From Duodenibacillus sp964509205 (GTDB lineage: Bacteria; Pseudomonadota; Gammaproteobacteria; Burkholderiales; Burkholderiaceae_F): 6,185 nucleotides of DNA. The translations under genes were made by a program, and so were the position numbers. The notes under the pieces are model-generated. The model had not been told where the DNA came from. It did not search any database and worked only from the letters and a program-made list of their open reading frames with translations. The stretch covers positions 1-6,185 of the forward strand of contig CAZDVW010000039.1 of the NCBI GenBank assembly GCA_964509205.1, written 5' to 3'. Below are positions 1 to 6,099 of this stretch, piece after piece. The first letter of the stretch is position 1. Each line of letters begins with the position of its first letter.

Positions 1-37
1 CCCGCACTACTACTGACTTGGACGTTTTCTGTACCAA

Positions 38-850
38 TTATTTTGGACAGCAGTGGTCTAAAATTGGAACAAGTTTTCCTTGTGCAATTTCTGTGGCACA
101 GAGAAAAAACGGCATGTCGATGCAGATCCCTGCGCCTTTCATAACATTTTCTTTAATTGCAAGGATATTGGACATCACAATTAATTGCTGTCCGAAAGTC
201 ACTTCCTTTGTCTGACCTCCCCTGCAAAGCGAACGTGTCGGAGTACGCGTTGCCCCCTCAAAAGCAAATACGGTATGTTCTGAAATCTCTTCCGGAGCCA
301 TTGGAACGGGATGAGACTCAAGATATTTTGGTGAAGCTACAGGGACGAAAAAATTCGGGCGCCGCGGCAGACAAACCACATCATCCTCTTTCCCGATAAC
401 CTCCTTTGTGACAAATACAACATCCACTCGCCGATTAAGGAGTTCCGGTATTCCTCCGCCACCAAACACTCGAAATTCAACGCGTGGAAATTTCTTTTGG
501 AACTTCAAGAGGGTTTCCCCGAGAAATTCAATTTCAAGGCTGTAGGGAGAGGCCAATCGAATCATTCCTTCCGTCACGGCATTCGGCCCCTGCAACTCGT
601 CAATAATTTCTCCCTGGCGTTCCAGTTGTTCCCTCATGAGTTCGAGCGCCCTTTCTCCTAATTCCGTTAATTCGAGCGGCCTCGTATTGCGAACTAAAAG
701 TGACCGTCCGATCGCCTTTTCCAACGTCGTCAGCATTCTCGACACCGTAGAAACATCGACCCCCAACTCCGCTGCCGTATACGAAAAATTCCGGGTTTGG
801 GACAAGTTGACAAACACACGCCACAAATTCAAGTCATCTAGTTTGCTCAT
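38..850 (-). CDS. LysR-type transcriptional regulator, C-terminus apparently short
   Basis: A cytoplasmic DNA-binding regulator of the LysR family, 270 residues. The N-terminal winged helix-turn-helix is clear: residues about 8-65, with the HTH at 22-41 containing AAELGVDVSTVSRML, followed by the linker helix at about 60-88. The effector-binding domain starts near residue 93 and keeps family landmarks, including SPKYLESHPV (173-182) and GAGICIDMPFFL followed by GKLVPIL (239-264). The ATG at 850 is preceded by a good ribosome binding site, AAGGGG, seven bases upstream, so the start is firm. Most family members have about 300 residues. This one stops at TAA immediately after the G-x-L-V-x-x-L segment, where a last strand and helix of roughly 30 residues normally follow. 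Target genes and ligand cannot be read from the sequence. The gene is divergent from mrcA, so it could regulate that gene or itself, but nothing proves this. Confidence 0.9.
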   Translation of the reverse strand: MSKLDDLNLWRVFVNLSQTRNFSYTAAELGVDVSTVSRMLTTLEKAIGRSLLVRNTRPLELTELGERALELMREQLERQGEIIDELQGPNAVTEGMIRLASPYSLEIEFLGETLLKFQKKFPRVEFRVFGGGGIPELLNRRVDVVFVTKEVIGKEDDVVCLPRRPNFFVPVASPKYLESHPVPMAPEEISEHTVFAFEGATRTPTRSLCRGGQTKEVTFGQQLIVMSNILAIKENVMKGAGICIDMPFFLCATEIAQGKLVPILDHCCPK

Positions 851-895
851 CGGAATACCCCTTTGTTTAGCACCAAGTATCCTTCGGAAGAGTCT

Positions 896-901
896 ATTAT
901 A
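896..901 (-). promoter_or_regulatory. Candidate -10 box of the LysR-family gene
   Basis: On the minus strand this reads TATAAT, a perfect sigma-70 -10 hexamer in an A-rich context. Transcription would start near 889 and leave a leader of about 40 bases before the ATG at 850, a sensible distance. No good -35 hexamer lies 16-18 bases upstream: the sequence there is GCAACT, and TTGAAA sits too close. The promoter may therefore be weak or activator-dependent. Confidence 0.5.
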
Positions 902-1153
902 TTTTGCGTTTTTTTCAAAGTTGCTTGTGCGCTGCTACTTCGGATGCCAAGTCAATCCACTCGCCCCGCAGCGAATTTGCCTCATCGTCTCATGCCTGCT
1001 CAGTTGCAATTCCATGCCCAACGTCCCAACCCTGTCACAACGACTCCTCTCGTGCGAAACACAGACAAATCCCGCTGATTGGAATCGTCGAACGATATTG
1101 AACAATGAGACAGTCGAATGATGTAACATTCTGCGTCGTTGCTTTGCAAACTA

Positions 1154-1166
1154 TTCTTAATAAGAA
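1154..1166. promoter_or_regulatory. Perfect 13-bp palindrome with LysR-box form (T-N11-A)
   Basis: TTCTTAATAAGAA is an exact inverted repeat: six bases, a one-base centre, six bases. It also fits the T-N11-A rule of LysR-family operators, which are short dyads of about this size. It lies 44 bases upstream of the mrcA start codon and about 300 bases upstream of the LysR-family start codon. Binding by the neighbouring regulator is an inference from position and form. AT-rich DNA can give such dyads by chance. Confidence 0.35.
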
Positions 1167-1198
1167 CCGCCAAAGTGATGGGGAAACACTTTCGGTGT

Positions 1199-1204
1199 AG
1201 GTGG
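1199..1204 (+). promoter_or_regulatory. Ribosome binding site deciding the mrcA start
   Basis: AGGTGG differs from AGGAGG at one position and sits five bases before GTG 1210. It overlaps the alternative in-frame GTG at 1201, which has no comparable site of its own: the nearest purine run, GGGG, ends about 17 bases upstream. This supports starting mrcA at 1210, three residues later than the longest open frame. Confidence 0.5.
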
Positions 1205-1209
1205 GTTTT

Positions 1210-3561
1210 GTGACTAATAAAAAAACTTTTTCCGGAAAAATTAGCACATTCATTTGCTGGTGTTTCGGTCTTGGAATCGCCGCGATTGCGAGCGGCATTT
1301 GCGTCGGCCTCGTCATTTTCTCCGTCGTGTATTCCCAGCTTCCGTCTATCGACACTCTGACCGATTACAAACCAAAAATCCCGCTGCGAGTTTACAGTGC
1401 GGAAGGAATCTTGATCGGAGAGTTCGGTGAAGAACATCGCGATTTTCTGAGACTACATGAAATTCCGCCTTTTGTGAGAAACGCTGTCCTTTCCGCAGAA
1501 GACGATGGGTTTTACAGCCACTCAGGCATTGAGTTTGCCGGAATCGCTCGTGCCGCCATTGCCAACCTCATAACCGGTCGTCGCGGACAAGGCGGTTCCA
1601 CAATCACCATGCAGGTAGCTCGGAACTTTTTTCTTTCTTCAGAGCGAACCTATACACGTAAACTTTACGAAATCGCCATGGCATACAAAATTGAGAATAA
1701 CCTCACAAAGGATCAGATCCTTGAGGTTTACCTCAATCAGATTTATTTAGGACAACGAGCCTACGGCTTCGCCTCTGCGGCCAAAGTTTATTTCGGAAAA
1801 GAACTCGAAGACCTGACTCTCGGCGAGGCGGCAACAATCGCCGGCCTCCCTGTTGCTCCTTCTGCCTACAACCCGATTGTCAACCCTCAGAGAGCCAACA
1901 TGCGCAAAAACTACGTTTTAAAACGCATGCTCACGCTCGGCTATATCTCTGAAGAAATTTTTCAACAAGAATTAGCCCGTCCCGTCGTTGCCAAAAAGCC
2001 GAGCGAGCGTCGGCTTACCGCCATCAAAGGGGCAGAGAGCCTTCATGCTGAGTACGCTGCCGAACTGGCTCGCATGTTGGTATACGATATCTTTAAAGAA
2101 GAAACCTACACACTCGGTCTGAACGTCTACACAACAATTCGCGCGGCAGATCAAAAAGCCGCATGGGAATCCGTTCGCAAAAACTTAATTAACTATGATC
2201 GTCGTTATGGTTTCCGCGGACCTACAGCTTTTGTTGACATTTCCAACCCAGAAACGAGAGCCAACGATATCGCCCTTGCTTTGGCAGAAGCTCCGACTTC
2301 CCCGAACCTGTTTCCTGCAATCATCACGCATGTTTCTGACAAACAAATCCAAGCTGCAATTGACTCCAATACAGAGGTCACCCTTGATAAAGAGAGTTTA
2401 AGATTTGCCGGATTGTTAGACAAAAAGAAACGTTGGAATAAAAAGTCACAAACTCCAAAATTGGTTGAAGGCTCTCTTGTTCGCATTTCGAGAACACCTG
2501 CAGGCGGATGGACGCTTTCACAAACTCCGGAAGTTCAAGCTGGGTTTGTGAGTGCCGAATTTGACACCGGTGCAGTCAGATCGCTCGTCGGCGGGTTTGA
2601 TTTTTATCTAAACATGTTCAACCATGTGACACAGGCCGTTCGTCAACCAGGTTCCACCTTCAAACCCTTTATCTACTCGGCCGCTCTTGACAAAGGCTTT
2701 AATCCGGCAACGATTATCAACGATGCCCCGATTTTCATTGACCCGCGTCTGACTGGCGGAGAACTTTGGGAGCCGCGTAATTACGATAATCGTTTTGATG
2801 GTCCCATGTCTTTGGCCACGGCTTTAAAAAAATCCAAAAACTTGGTCTCAATCCGTGTCATGCAAGCCATTGGGGCTCGCTATGCACAAAAATTTGTCAC
2901 GCGGTTCGGATTCCCCGCCTCCCGTACCCCTGCTCAACTGACAACGGCGCTCGGCGCAGGCGGAGCAACTCCATGGGAAATGCTGGCTGGCTACAGCGTC
3001 TTTGCTAACGGAGGTTTCCGCGTAAAACCTTACCTGATCGATCGTGTGACAGATCCTGACGGAAATGTATTGATGAAAGTGCACAATCCTGCCTCTGGTG
3101 ATGAGAAGATTCGGGTTCTTGATGAACGCAACGCTTTTATCATGCATTCCTTGCTAAACGGAGTCATTCGTGAAGGGACTGGCCAAAGAGCCTATCGCGC
3201 ACTGAAACGACCTGATATGGGCGGAAAAACCGGGACATCCAATAATTCCTACGACGCTTGGTTTGCTGGGTATGCTGGCAAACTAGTAGCCGTCGGCTGG
3301 ATGGGCTTTGATCAAATGAGACCGCTCGGAAACCGTGAAACAGGCGGCGGTCTTGTGCTTCCGATTTGGACAGAGTACATGAAAGATGTTCTTGCCGACG
3401 AACCGCCTTACAAGCGCATCCAACCCTCGAGTGTTGTATTGATCAACGGCAATTACTACTATGCGGACAGCGTTGATCAGAGCGTTCGTGATGTTCCCTT
3501 AAACGGAAAAGTCAGTGAAAAGAATTTGGATCGAGACATCCTTCGTGATCAAATTTTTTGA
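1210..3561 (+). CDS. mrcA: Penicillin-binding protein 1A, bifunctional peptidoglycan glycosyltransferase/transpeptidase
   Basis: A class A PBP anchored in the inner membrane that polymerises lipid II into glycan strands and cross-links the peptides in the periplasm. Numbering is from GTG 1210 (783 residues). A short basic cytoplasmic tail is followed by a membrane helix at about 12-40. The family 51 glycosyltransferase domain holds EDDGFYSHSG (97-106, catalytic Glu97), QGGSTITMQVARNFF (127-141) and RKLYE...IENNLTKDQILEVYLNQIYLG. An inserted OB-like region spans roughly 335-460, as in PBP1A proteins. The transpeptidase domain has all three penicillin-binding motifs: STFK (482-485, nucleophile Ser482), SKN (542-544) and KTGT (673-676). 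Length is normal and no motif is missing. The open frame allows GTG 1201, directly after a TAG, but that codon has no close ribosome binding site. GTG 1210 has AGGTGG five bases upstream and is preferred. The 3' end overlaps cyaY by 13 bp, and no terminator hairpin is visible there. Confidence 0.97.
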   Translation: MTNKKTFSGKISTFICWCFGLGIAAIASGICVGLVIFSVVYSQLPSIDTLTDYKPKIPLRVYSAEGILIGEFGEEHRDFLRLHEIPPFVRNAVLSAEDDGFYSHSGIEFAGIARAAIANLITGRRGQGGSTITMQVARNFFLSSERTYTRKLYEIAMAYKIENNLTKDQILEVYLNQIYLGQRAYGFASAAKVYFGKELEDLTLGEAATIAGLPVAPSAYNPIVNPQRANMRKNYVLKRMLTLGYISEEIFQQELARPVVAKKPSERRLTAIKGAESLHAEYAAELARMLVYDIFKEETYTLGLNVYTTIRAADQKAAWESVRKNLINYDRRYGFRGPTAFVDISNPETRANDIALALAEAPTSPNLFPAIITHVSDKQIQAAIDSNTEVTLDKESLRFAGLLDKKKRWNKKSQTPKLVEGSLVRISRTPAGGWTLSQTPEVQAGFVSAEFDTGAVRSLVGGFDFYLNMFNHVTQAVRQPGSTFKPFIYSAALDKGFNPATIINDAPIFIDPRLTGGELWEPRNYDNRFDGPMSLATALKKSKNLVSIRVMQAIGARYAQKFVTRFGFPASRTPAQLTTALGAGGATPWEMLAGYSVFANGGFRVKPYLIDRVTDPDGNVLMKVHNPASGDEKIRVLDERNAFIMHSLLNGVIREGTGQRAYRALKRPDMGGKTGTSNNSYDAWFAGYAGKLVAVGWMGFDQMRPLGNRETGGGLVLPIWTEYMKDVLADEPPYKRIQPSSVVLINGNYYYADSVDQSVRDVPLNGKVSEKNLDRDILRDQIF

Positions 3562-3875
3562 TTGAAAACGACTGTGTGTCCGCAGATATAGCTCACTGCT
3601 TGTGCAAGGGCGTCCCAAATACTAAGGTTTTCACCTTTCGACGATCTCCATTGTCCGTCGATGTAAGAGAACCGCACTCCTTTTGCACGGCTAGCCAGCC
3701 AGACTTCAGATGATGGGGCATGGGAATTAATGACAACCTGTTCCCCGTTTTGGCTTTCCAAGGTCAAAACATTTCCAGATCGCATTGCCTCAATATCTTC
3801 ATCCAATGCATCTGTAACATCTTCAATTTGAGAAAATAATTTTTCTACTCTTTCAGAAAACTCAGATTCATCCAT
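3549..3875 (-). CDS. cyaY: Iron-sulphur cluster assembly/frataxin-like protein CyaY
   Basis: A small cytoplasmic bacterial frataxin of 108 residues, the normal family size. Frataxins bind iron and modulate the cysteine desulphurase/scaffold complex that builds iron-sulphur clusters. The N-terminal helix is acidic (MDESEFSERVEKLFSQIEDV, then DALDEDIEA), matching the acidic iron-binding ridge of CyaY. The beta-sheet region follows with VLTLESQNGEQVVIN (residues 36-50), SSEVWLASRAKGVRFSYIDGQW (55-76) and a closing helix containing IWDALAQAV. The pattern NG-x-x-x-x-I-N ... x-VWLA closely resembles E. coli CyaY. The start at 3875 has only a weak purine stretch (AGAG) upstream, but no other start fits the family length. 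The gene is convergent with mrcA, overlapping by 13 bp, and divergent from lptM, with 40 bp between start codons, so promoters for this pair must be tightly packed or lie inside the coding sequences. Confidence 0.95.
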   Translation of the reverse strand: MDESEFSERVEKLFSQIEDVTDALDEDIEAMRSGNVLTLESQNGEQVVINSHAPSSEVWLASRAKGVRFSYIDGQWRSSKGENLSIWDALAQAVSYICGHTVVFNQKI

Positions 3876-3915
3876 AATTACACTCTAATTTATTCTCATG
3901 CGGAGCAAATTTTCC

Positions 3916-4050
3916 ATGAAGAAGGCTCTAATCATAGTGCTCTTGAGCGCCGTTTTATCTGGTTGCGGATTCAAAGGCAACCTCTACTTAGATAACAATG
4001 AACCTTCGGACAATCAGCCGCCGACGCCGTTGCTGCAGTTAAATTCCTAA
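3916..4050 (+). CDS. lptM: LptM-type small lipoprotein (LPS translocon assembly factor)
   Basis: A 44-residue lipoprotein. MKKALIIVLLSAVLSGC is a complete lipoprotein signal: a basic start, a hydrophobic core and the lipobox LSGC, with the lipidated cysteine at residue 17. The mature part starts CGFKGNLYL, very like the CGxKGPLY signature of the YifL/LptM family, and continues with a short hydrophilic, proline-rich tail. In E. coli LptM helps assemble the LptD-LptE translocon in the outer membrane. ATG 3916 is preferred over the in-frame ATG 3898, because it gives a compact signal peptide and has GGAG (3902-3905) ten bases upstream. The gene lies directly before lysA, 17 bp apart and probably in the same transcript. 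This cyaY-lptM-lysA order is, to my knowledge, common in betaproteobacteria. The usual Pro of KGPLY is Asn here. Confidence 0.85.
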   Translation: MKKALIIVLLSAVLSGCGFKGNLYLDNNEPSDNQPPTPLLQLNS

Positions 4051-4067
4051 ACAAAAATTAAGTCTGT

Positions 4068-5345
4068 ATGTCTTTTGCAAATTCTCCTATCCGCACATCG
4101 GCAGATAAAGAACATCTTTATTGCGAATCGTGTGACCTGCGCAGTGTAGCCGAAACATTTGGAACGCCCCTTTATGTCTATTCAAGGGCAAAGTTGCGCG
4201 AATGCGCTAGCCATTGGAATGAGGCAACAAAAAATGCAAAAGCTCGTGTCTTTTATGCCATGAAAGCCAACTCGTCCAAAGCCATTCTCCAGGAGTTTCT
4301 TTCGGCAGGAATCGGCTTTGACATTGTGAGCGGAGGCGAACTCGCGCGCGCCTTAGCTGCAGGTGCAAATCCCAAGAACATCGTGTATTCCGGCGTGGGA
4401 AAACGTTCCGATGAAATACAAGCGGCGCTTTTAGCAGACATCTTATGCTTCAACATTGAGAGTGAAGCGGAACTCTACCGAGTCAGCGCAATTGCGAACG
4501 ATCTGGGGAAAACAGCCAATATCAGTTTTCGAGTAAACCCTGACGTGGATGCTAAAACACATCCCTATATTTCAACTGGTCTGAAACGCAATAAATTCGG
4601 AATTCCCTTTCAGGATGCTTTTGATCTATACAAAATTGCGGCCTCCCTGCCGGGGATTCGGATTAGCGGGATCGACGCTCATATCGGAAGTCAACTGACG
4701 GAAATTTCTCCTTTTGTAGATTCTCTTGAAAAGCTGCTCAATATCGTTGATCGCTTGCAGGCAGCAGGGATTTTCTTGGACCATGTGGACATCGGCGGCG
4801 GTCTTGGTATTTGTTATACAACAGAAAACCCTCCGCACATTGAAAACCTTGTTCAATCCCTTCAAAACAAGCTGACGTCTCGCGGTCATGGAGATCTGTC
4901 TCTTTATTTTGAGCCTGGACGGAGTCTTGTCGCTTCCTGCGGTCTTCTCTTGACTCGTGTTGAATATCTGAAAGCCAACGAATCAAAAAATTTCTGCATC
5001 GTTGATGCTTCTATGACAGAGATGATTCGACCTGCACTGTATCAGGCAGAAATGCCCCTTTTTAATTGCACGGTTCGAAAAGACCTCCCTCATGACTGGG
5101 AGATTGTTGGTCCTGTTTGTGAGTCAGGGGATTGGCTTGCCAAGAATCAGGCACTCGCTGTGCGTGCGGGAGATGTGCTCGTTATGCCGAATGCCGGGGC
5201 TTATGGAATGTCCATGGCATCGACTTACAATTCAAGAGTTTTTCCTGCCGAAGTGATGATTGACGGAGACAAAGCCCTTCTCATTCGAGAAAGATCAACC
5301 GTTGAAGATCTGATGCAATTGGAACGCTCACTGCCGACCGACTAG
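4068..5345 (+). CDS. lysA: Diaminopimelate decarboxylase
   Basis: A cytoplasmic PLP enzyme of fold type III that decarboxylates meso-2,6-diaminopimelate to L-lysine, the last step of lysine synthesis. The 425 residues are about the normal length. After FGTPLYVYSR (31-40) the N-terminal alanine-racemase-like barrel carries the PLP lysine Lys66 in VFYAMKANSS. HIGSQL (205-210), DIGGGLGICY (241-250) and EPGRS (282-286) are the cofactor phosphate and pyridine-ring contacts typical of the family. The C-terminal beta domain has GPVCESGD (348-355, with the conserved Cys351 that joins the active site across the dimer) and GAYGMSMASTYNSR (377-390). No key residue is missing. The start has only a weak ribosome binding site (TTAAG), so translation may be partly coupled to lptM, which ends 17 bp before it. 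The stop TAG shares the palindrome CTAG with the stop of slmA. I see no terminator hairpin after the gene. Confidence 0.97.
   Translation: MSFANSPIRTSADKEHLYCESCDLRSVAETFGTPLYVYSRAKLRECASHWNEATKNAKARVFYAMKANSSKAILQEFLSAGIGFDIVSGGELARALAAGANPKNIVYSGVGKRSDEIQAALLADILCFNIESEAELYRVSAIANDLGKTANISFRVNPDVDAKTHPYISTGLKRNKFGIPFQDAFDLYKIAASLPGIRISGIDAHIGSQLTEISPFVDSLEKLLNIVDRLQAAGIFLDHVDIGGGLGICYTTENPPHIENLVQSLQNKLTSRGHGDLSLYFEPGRSLVASCGLLLTRVEYLKANESKNFCIVDASMTEMIRPALYQAEMPLFNCTVRKDLPHDWEIVGPVCESGDWLAKNQALAVRAGDVLVMPNAGAYGMSMASTYNSRVFPAEVMIDGDKALLIRERSTVEDLMQLERSLPTD
5342..5345. other. Shared CTAG carrying both stop codons of lysA and slmA
   Basis: The palindrome CTAG supplies TAG for lysA on the plus strand (5343-5345) and TAG for slmA on the minus strand (5342-5344). 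The two convergent genes therefore overlap by four bases with no untranslated gap, so any terminator for either transcript must lie inside the opposing gene. Confidence 0.9.
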
Positions 5346-5965
5346 TTTTTAAAAGAAAATAGTATCGGAGCCACCCGATCCAAAGGTTTTGCTGGGTTTT
5401 CTTTAAATCCCCCTTGAGAAAACTTTAACCACTGCGCCGTGACGAAATCCATCATCAACTGTGTCCAAACAATGGCATCGAGCTTCTCTGGTGCTTCGCG
5501 GTTAATTGAAGCCAAGATTAAAGAATTTTTTATCGATTCTTGAATTGTCAGAAGGATCTTGTTTTTCTCCTCAAGCAATGACGGATGTTCGTAAACAAGC
5601 GCCTCTCCCGTAAGTACTCGAGTCAAACCAGGATTCTTCCATGCAAAAAGAAGAAGGAACTGGAGTTTAATGTACACACGATCCAACATCGAGACACTGG
5701 GATAGGCCTCAGCACTTCGCAATGTTTTAATCAATAGCTCCTCTGAACGCCTCAGAACAGCCAGCATGATCTCTGTCTTTCCTGAAAAATGGCGATAGAT
5801 ACACGCCTCGCTCACATGAATTTGAGCTGCAATCTCTTTCGTTGTGAATTTCTCTTGAATCGGAGTTCCGAGAATCCGAACAACAGCATCCATGATCTCG
5901 CTTTTTCGAGCATATCCACGTTTGTATTGTCGCTTATCTCGGAGAAATTCAGTTTCGTCAGCCAT
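5342..5965 (-). CDS. slmA: Nucleoid occlusion factor SlmA (TetR family)
   Basis: A TetR-fold DNA-binding protein of 207 residues. SlmA bound to its chromosomal sites blocks FtsZ polymerisation, so that the division ring does not form over the nucleoid. The N-terminal HTH is at about 36-62 (FTTKEIAAQIHVSEACIYRHF), followed by SGKTEIM. The identification as SlmA, rather than a generic TetR repressor, rests on the central segment KNPGLTRVLTGEALVYEH (110-127), which closely matches the RNPGLTRILTGHALMFEQ segment of E. coli SlmA, and on the similar total length (198 in E. coli). The first 20 residues are basic and a little longer than in E. coli. ATG 5965 has AGGG seven bases upstream. The gene is transcribed toward lysA and sits just downstream of an rRNA operon terminator on the same strand. 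Confidence 0.88.
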   Translation of the reverse strand: MADETEFLRDKRQYKRGYARKSEIMDAVVRILGTPIQEKFTTKEIAAQIHVSEACIYRHFSGKTEIMLAVLRRSEELLIKTLRSAEAYPSVSMLDRVYIKLQFLLLFAWKNPGLTRVLTGEALVYEHPSLLEEKNKILLTIQESIKNSLILASINREAPEKLDAIVWTQLMMDFVTAQWLKFSQGGFKENPAKPLDRVAPILFSFKN

Positions 5966-6056
5966 ATTTATGCCCTAGACCAAACAGATCGAGGTGGTTC
6001 ATAGCAAAAAAGAAAAGGAGAAAGGGAGAGGGATTTTAACAGGGGGAAGGGTGAAT
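5966..6056 (-). promoter_or_regulatory. slmA upstream region with weak promoter candidates
   Basis: This 91-base spacer lies between the rRNA terminator and the slmA start. Two minus-strand -10 candidates are visible. TAAAAT (6033-6038) matches five of six consensus positions but has no clear -35. TGCTATGAA (5998-6005 region) resembles an extended -10, with TATGAA at 5998-6003. The first would put the pyrimidine-only tract in the slmA leader. Neither is strong, and slmA may partly depend on readthrough from the rRNA operon. Confidence 0.3.
6006..6033 (+). repeat. 28-nt uninterrupted purine run (low-complexity tract)
   Basis: All 28 plus-strand bases are A or G, so the slmA sense strand is all C and T here. 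A further purine-rich stretch with few interruptions follows to about 6063. It is not a tandem repeat. It could be plain low-complexity spacer or a leader element. Confidence 0.7.
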
Positions 6057-6086
6057 AAAAAAATCCCCTGCCGAGGAGGCAGAGGA
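6057..6086 (-). terminator. Intrinsic terminator of the rRNA operon
   Basis: On the minus strand, TCCTCTGCC (6086-6078), a five-base loop and GGCAGGGGA (6072-6064) form a nine-pair stem with one G-U pair, followed by seven T residues (6063-6057). The hairpin starts about 14 bases after the 5S 3' end, as expected for the end of an rRNA operon. The stem is slightly asymmetric on the plus strand (one A-C mismatch) and lacks a following T run in that direction, so it acts leftward only. Confidence 0.9.
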
Positions 6087-6099
6087 CTTTTAAAAGGAG

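Larger units (their letters stand above)
851..1209. other. Divergent intergenic region between the LysR-family gene and mrcA
   Basis: About 360 bases without a convincing gene. The short open frames on both strands lack ribosome binding sites and resemble no protein family I know, and I see no tRNA or other RNA fold. The region must carry the promoters of both flanking genes. It contains a TATAAT for the leftward gene (896-901), a direct repeat GTCGAAYGATRT (1087-1098 and 1113-1124), a small dyad GAATG-ATGTAA-CATTC (1116-1131), and a perfect palindrome (1154-1166) close to mrcA. A weak rightward promoter could be TTGAAC (1098-1103) with TGTAAC (1122-1127) at an 18-base spacing. Each hexamer matches consensus at only four of six positions. 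Confidence 0.5.

Noticed and set aside
157..399. 80-codon plus-strand open frame within the LysR-family gene
   Set aside because: It is a shadow frame antisense to the conserved effector-binding domain, with no ribosome binding site.
636..1121. 161-codon plus-strand open frame overlapping the LysR-family gene and running into the spacer
   Set aside because: It is largely antisense to a clear gene, has no ribosome binding site, and its translation resembles no family I know.
1143..1150. 8-bp palindrome TTTGCAAA near mrcA
   Set aside because: It is too short and AT-biased to separate from chance on its own.
1000..1437. 145-codon minus-strand open frame across the mrcA start region
   Set aside because: It is antisense to the mrcA signal-anchor and early glycosyltransferase region, and shows no start signal or domain-like pattern.
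3898..3915. Upstream ATG that would lengthen LptM by six residues
   Set aside because: It would lack a ribosome binding site, while ATG 3916 has GGAG upstream and gives a normal compact lipoprotein signal.
5346..5370. T- and A-rich stretch just after lysA considered as a terminator
   Set aside because: There is a short T run but no GC stem before it, so it does not form an intrinsic terminator.
5789..6004. 71-codon plus-strand open frame opposite the slmA 5' end
   Set aside because: It is antisense to the conserved HTH of SlmA. It has no family similarity that I can see.
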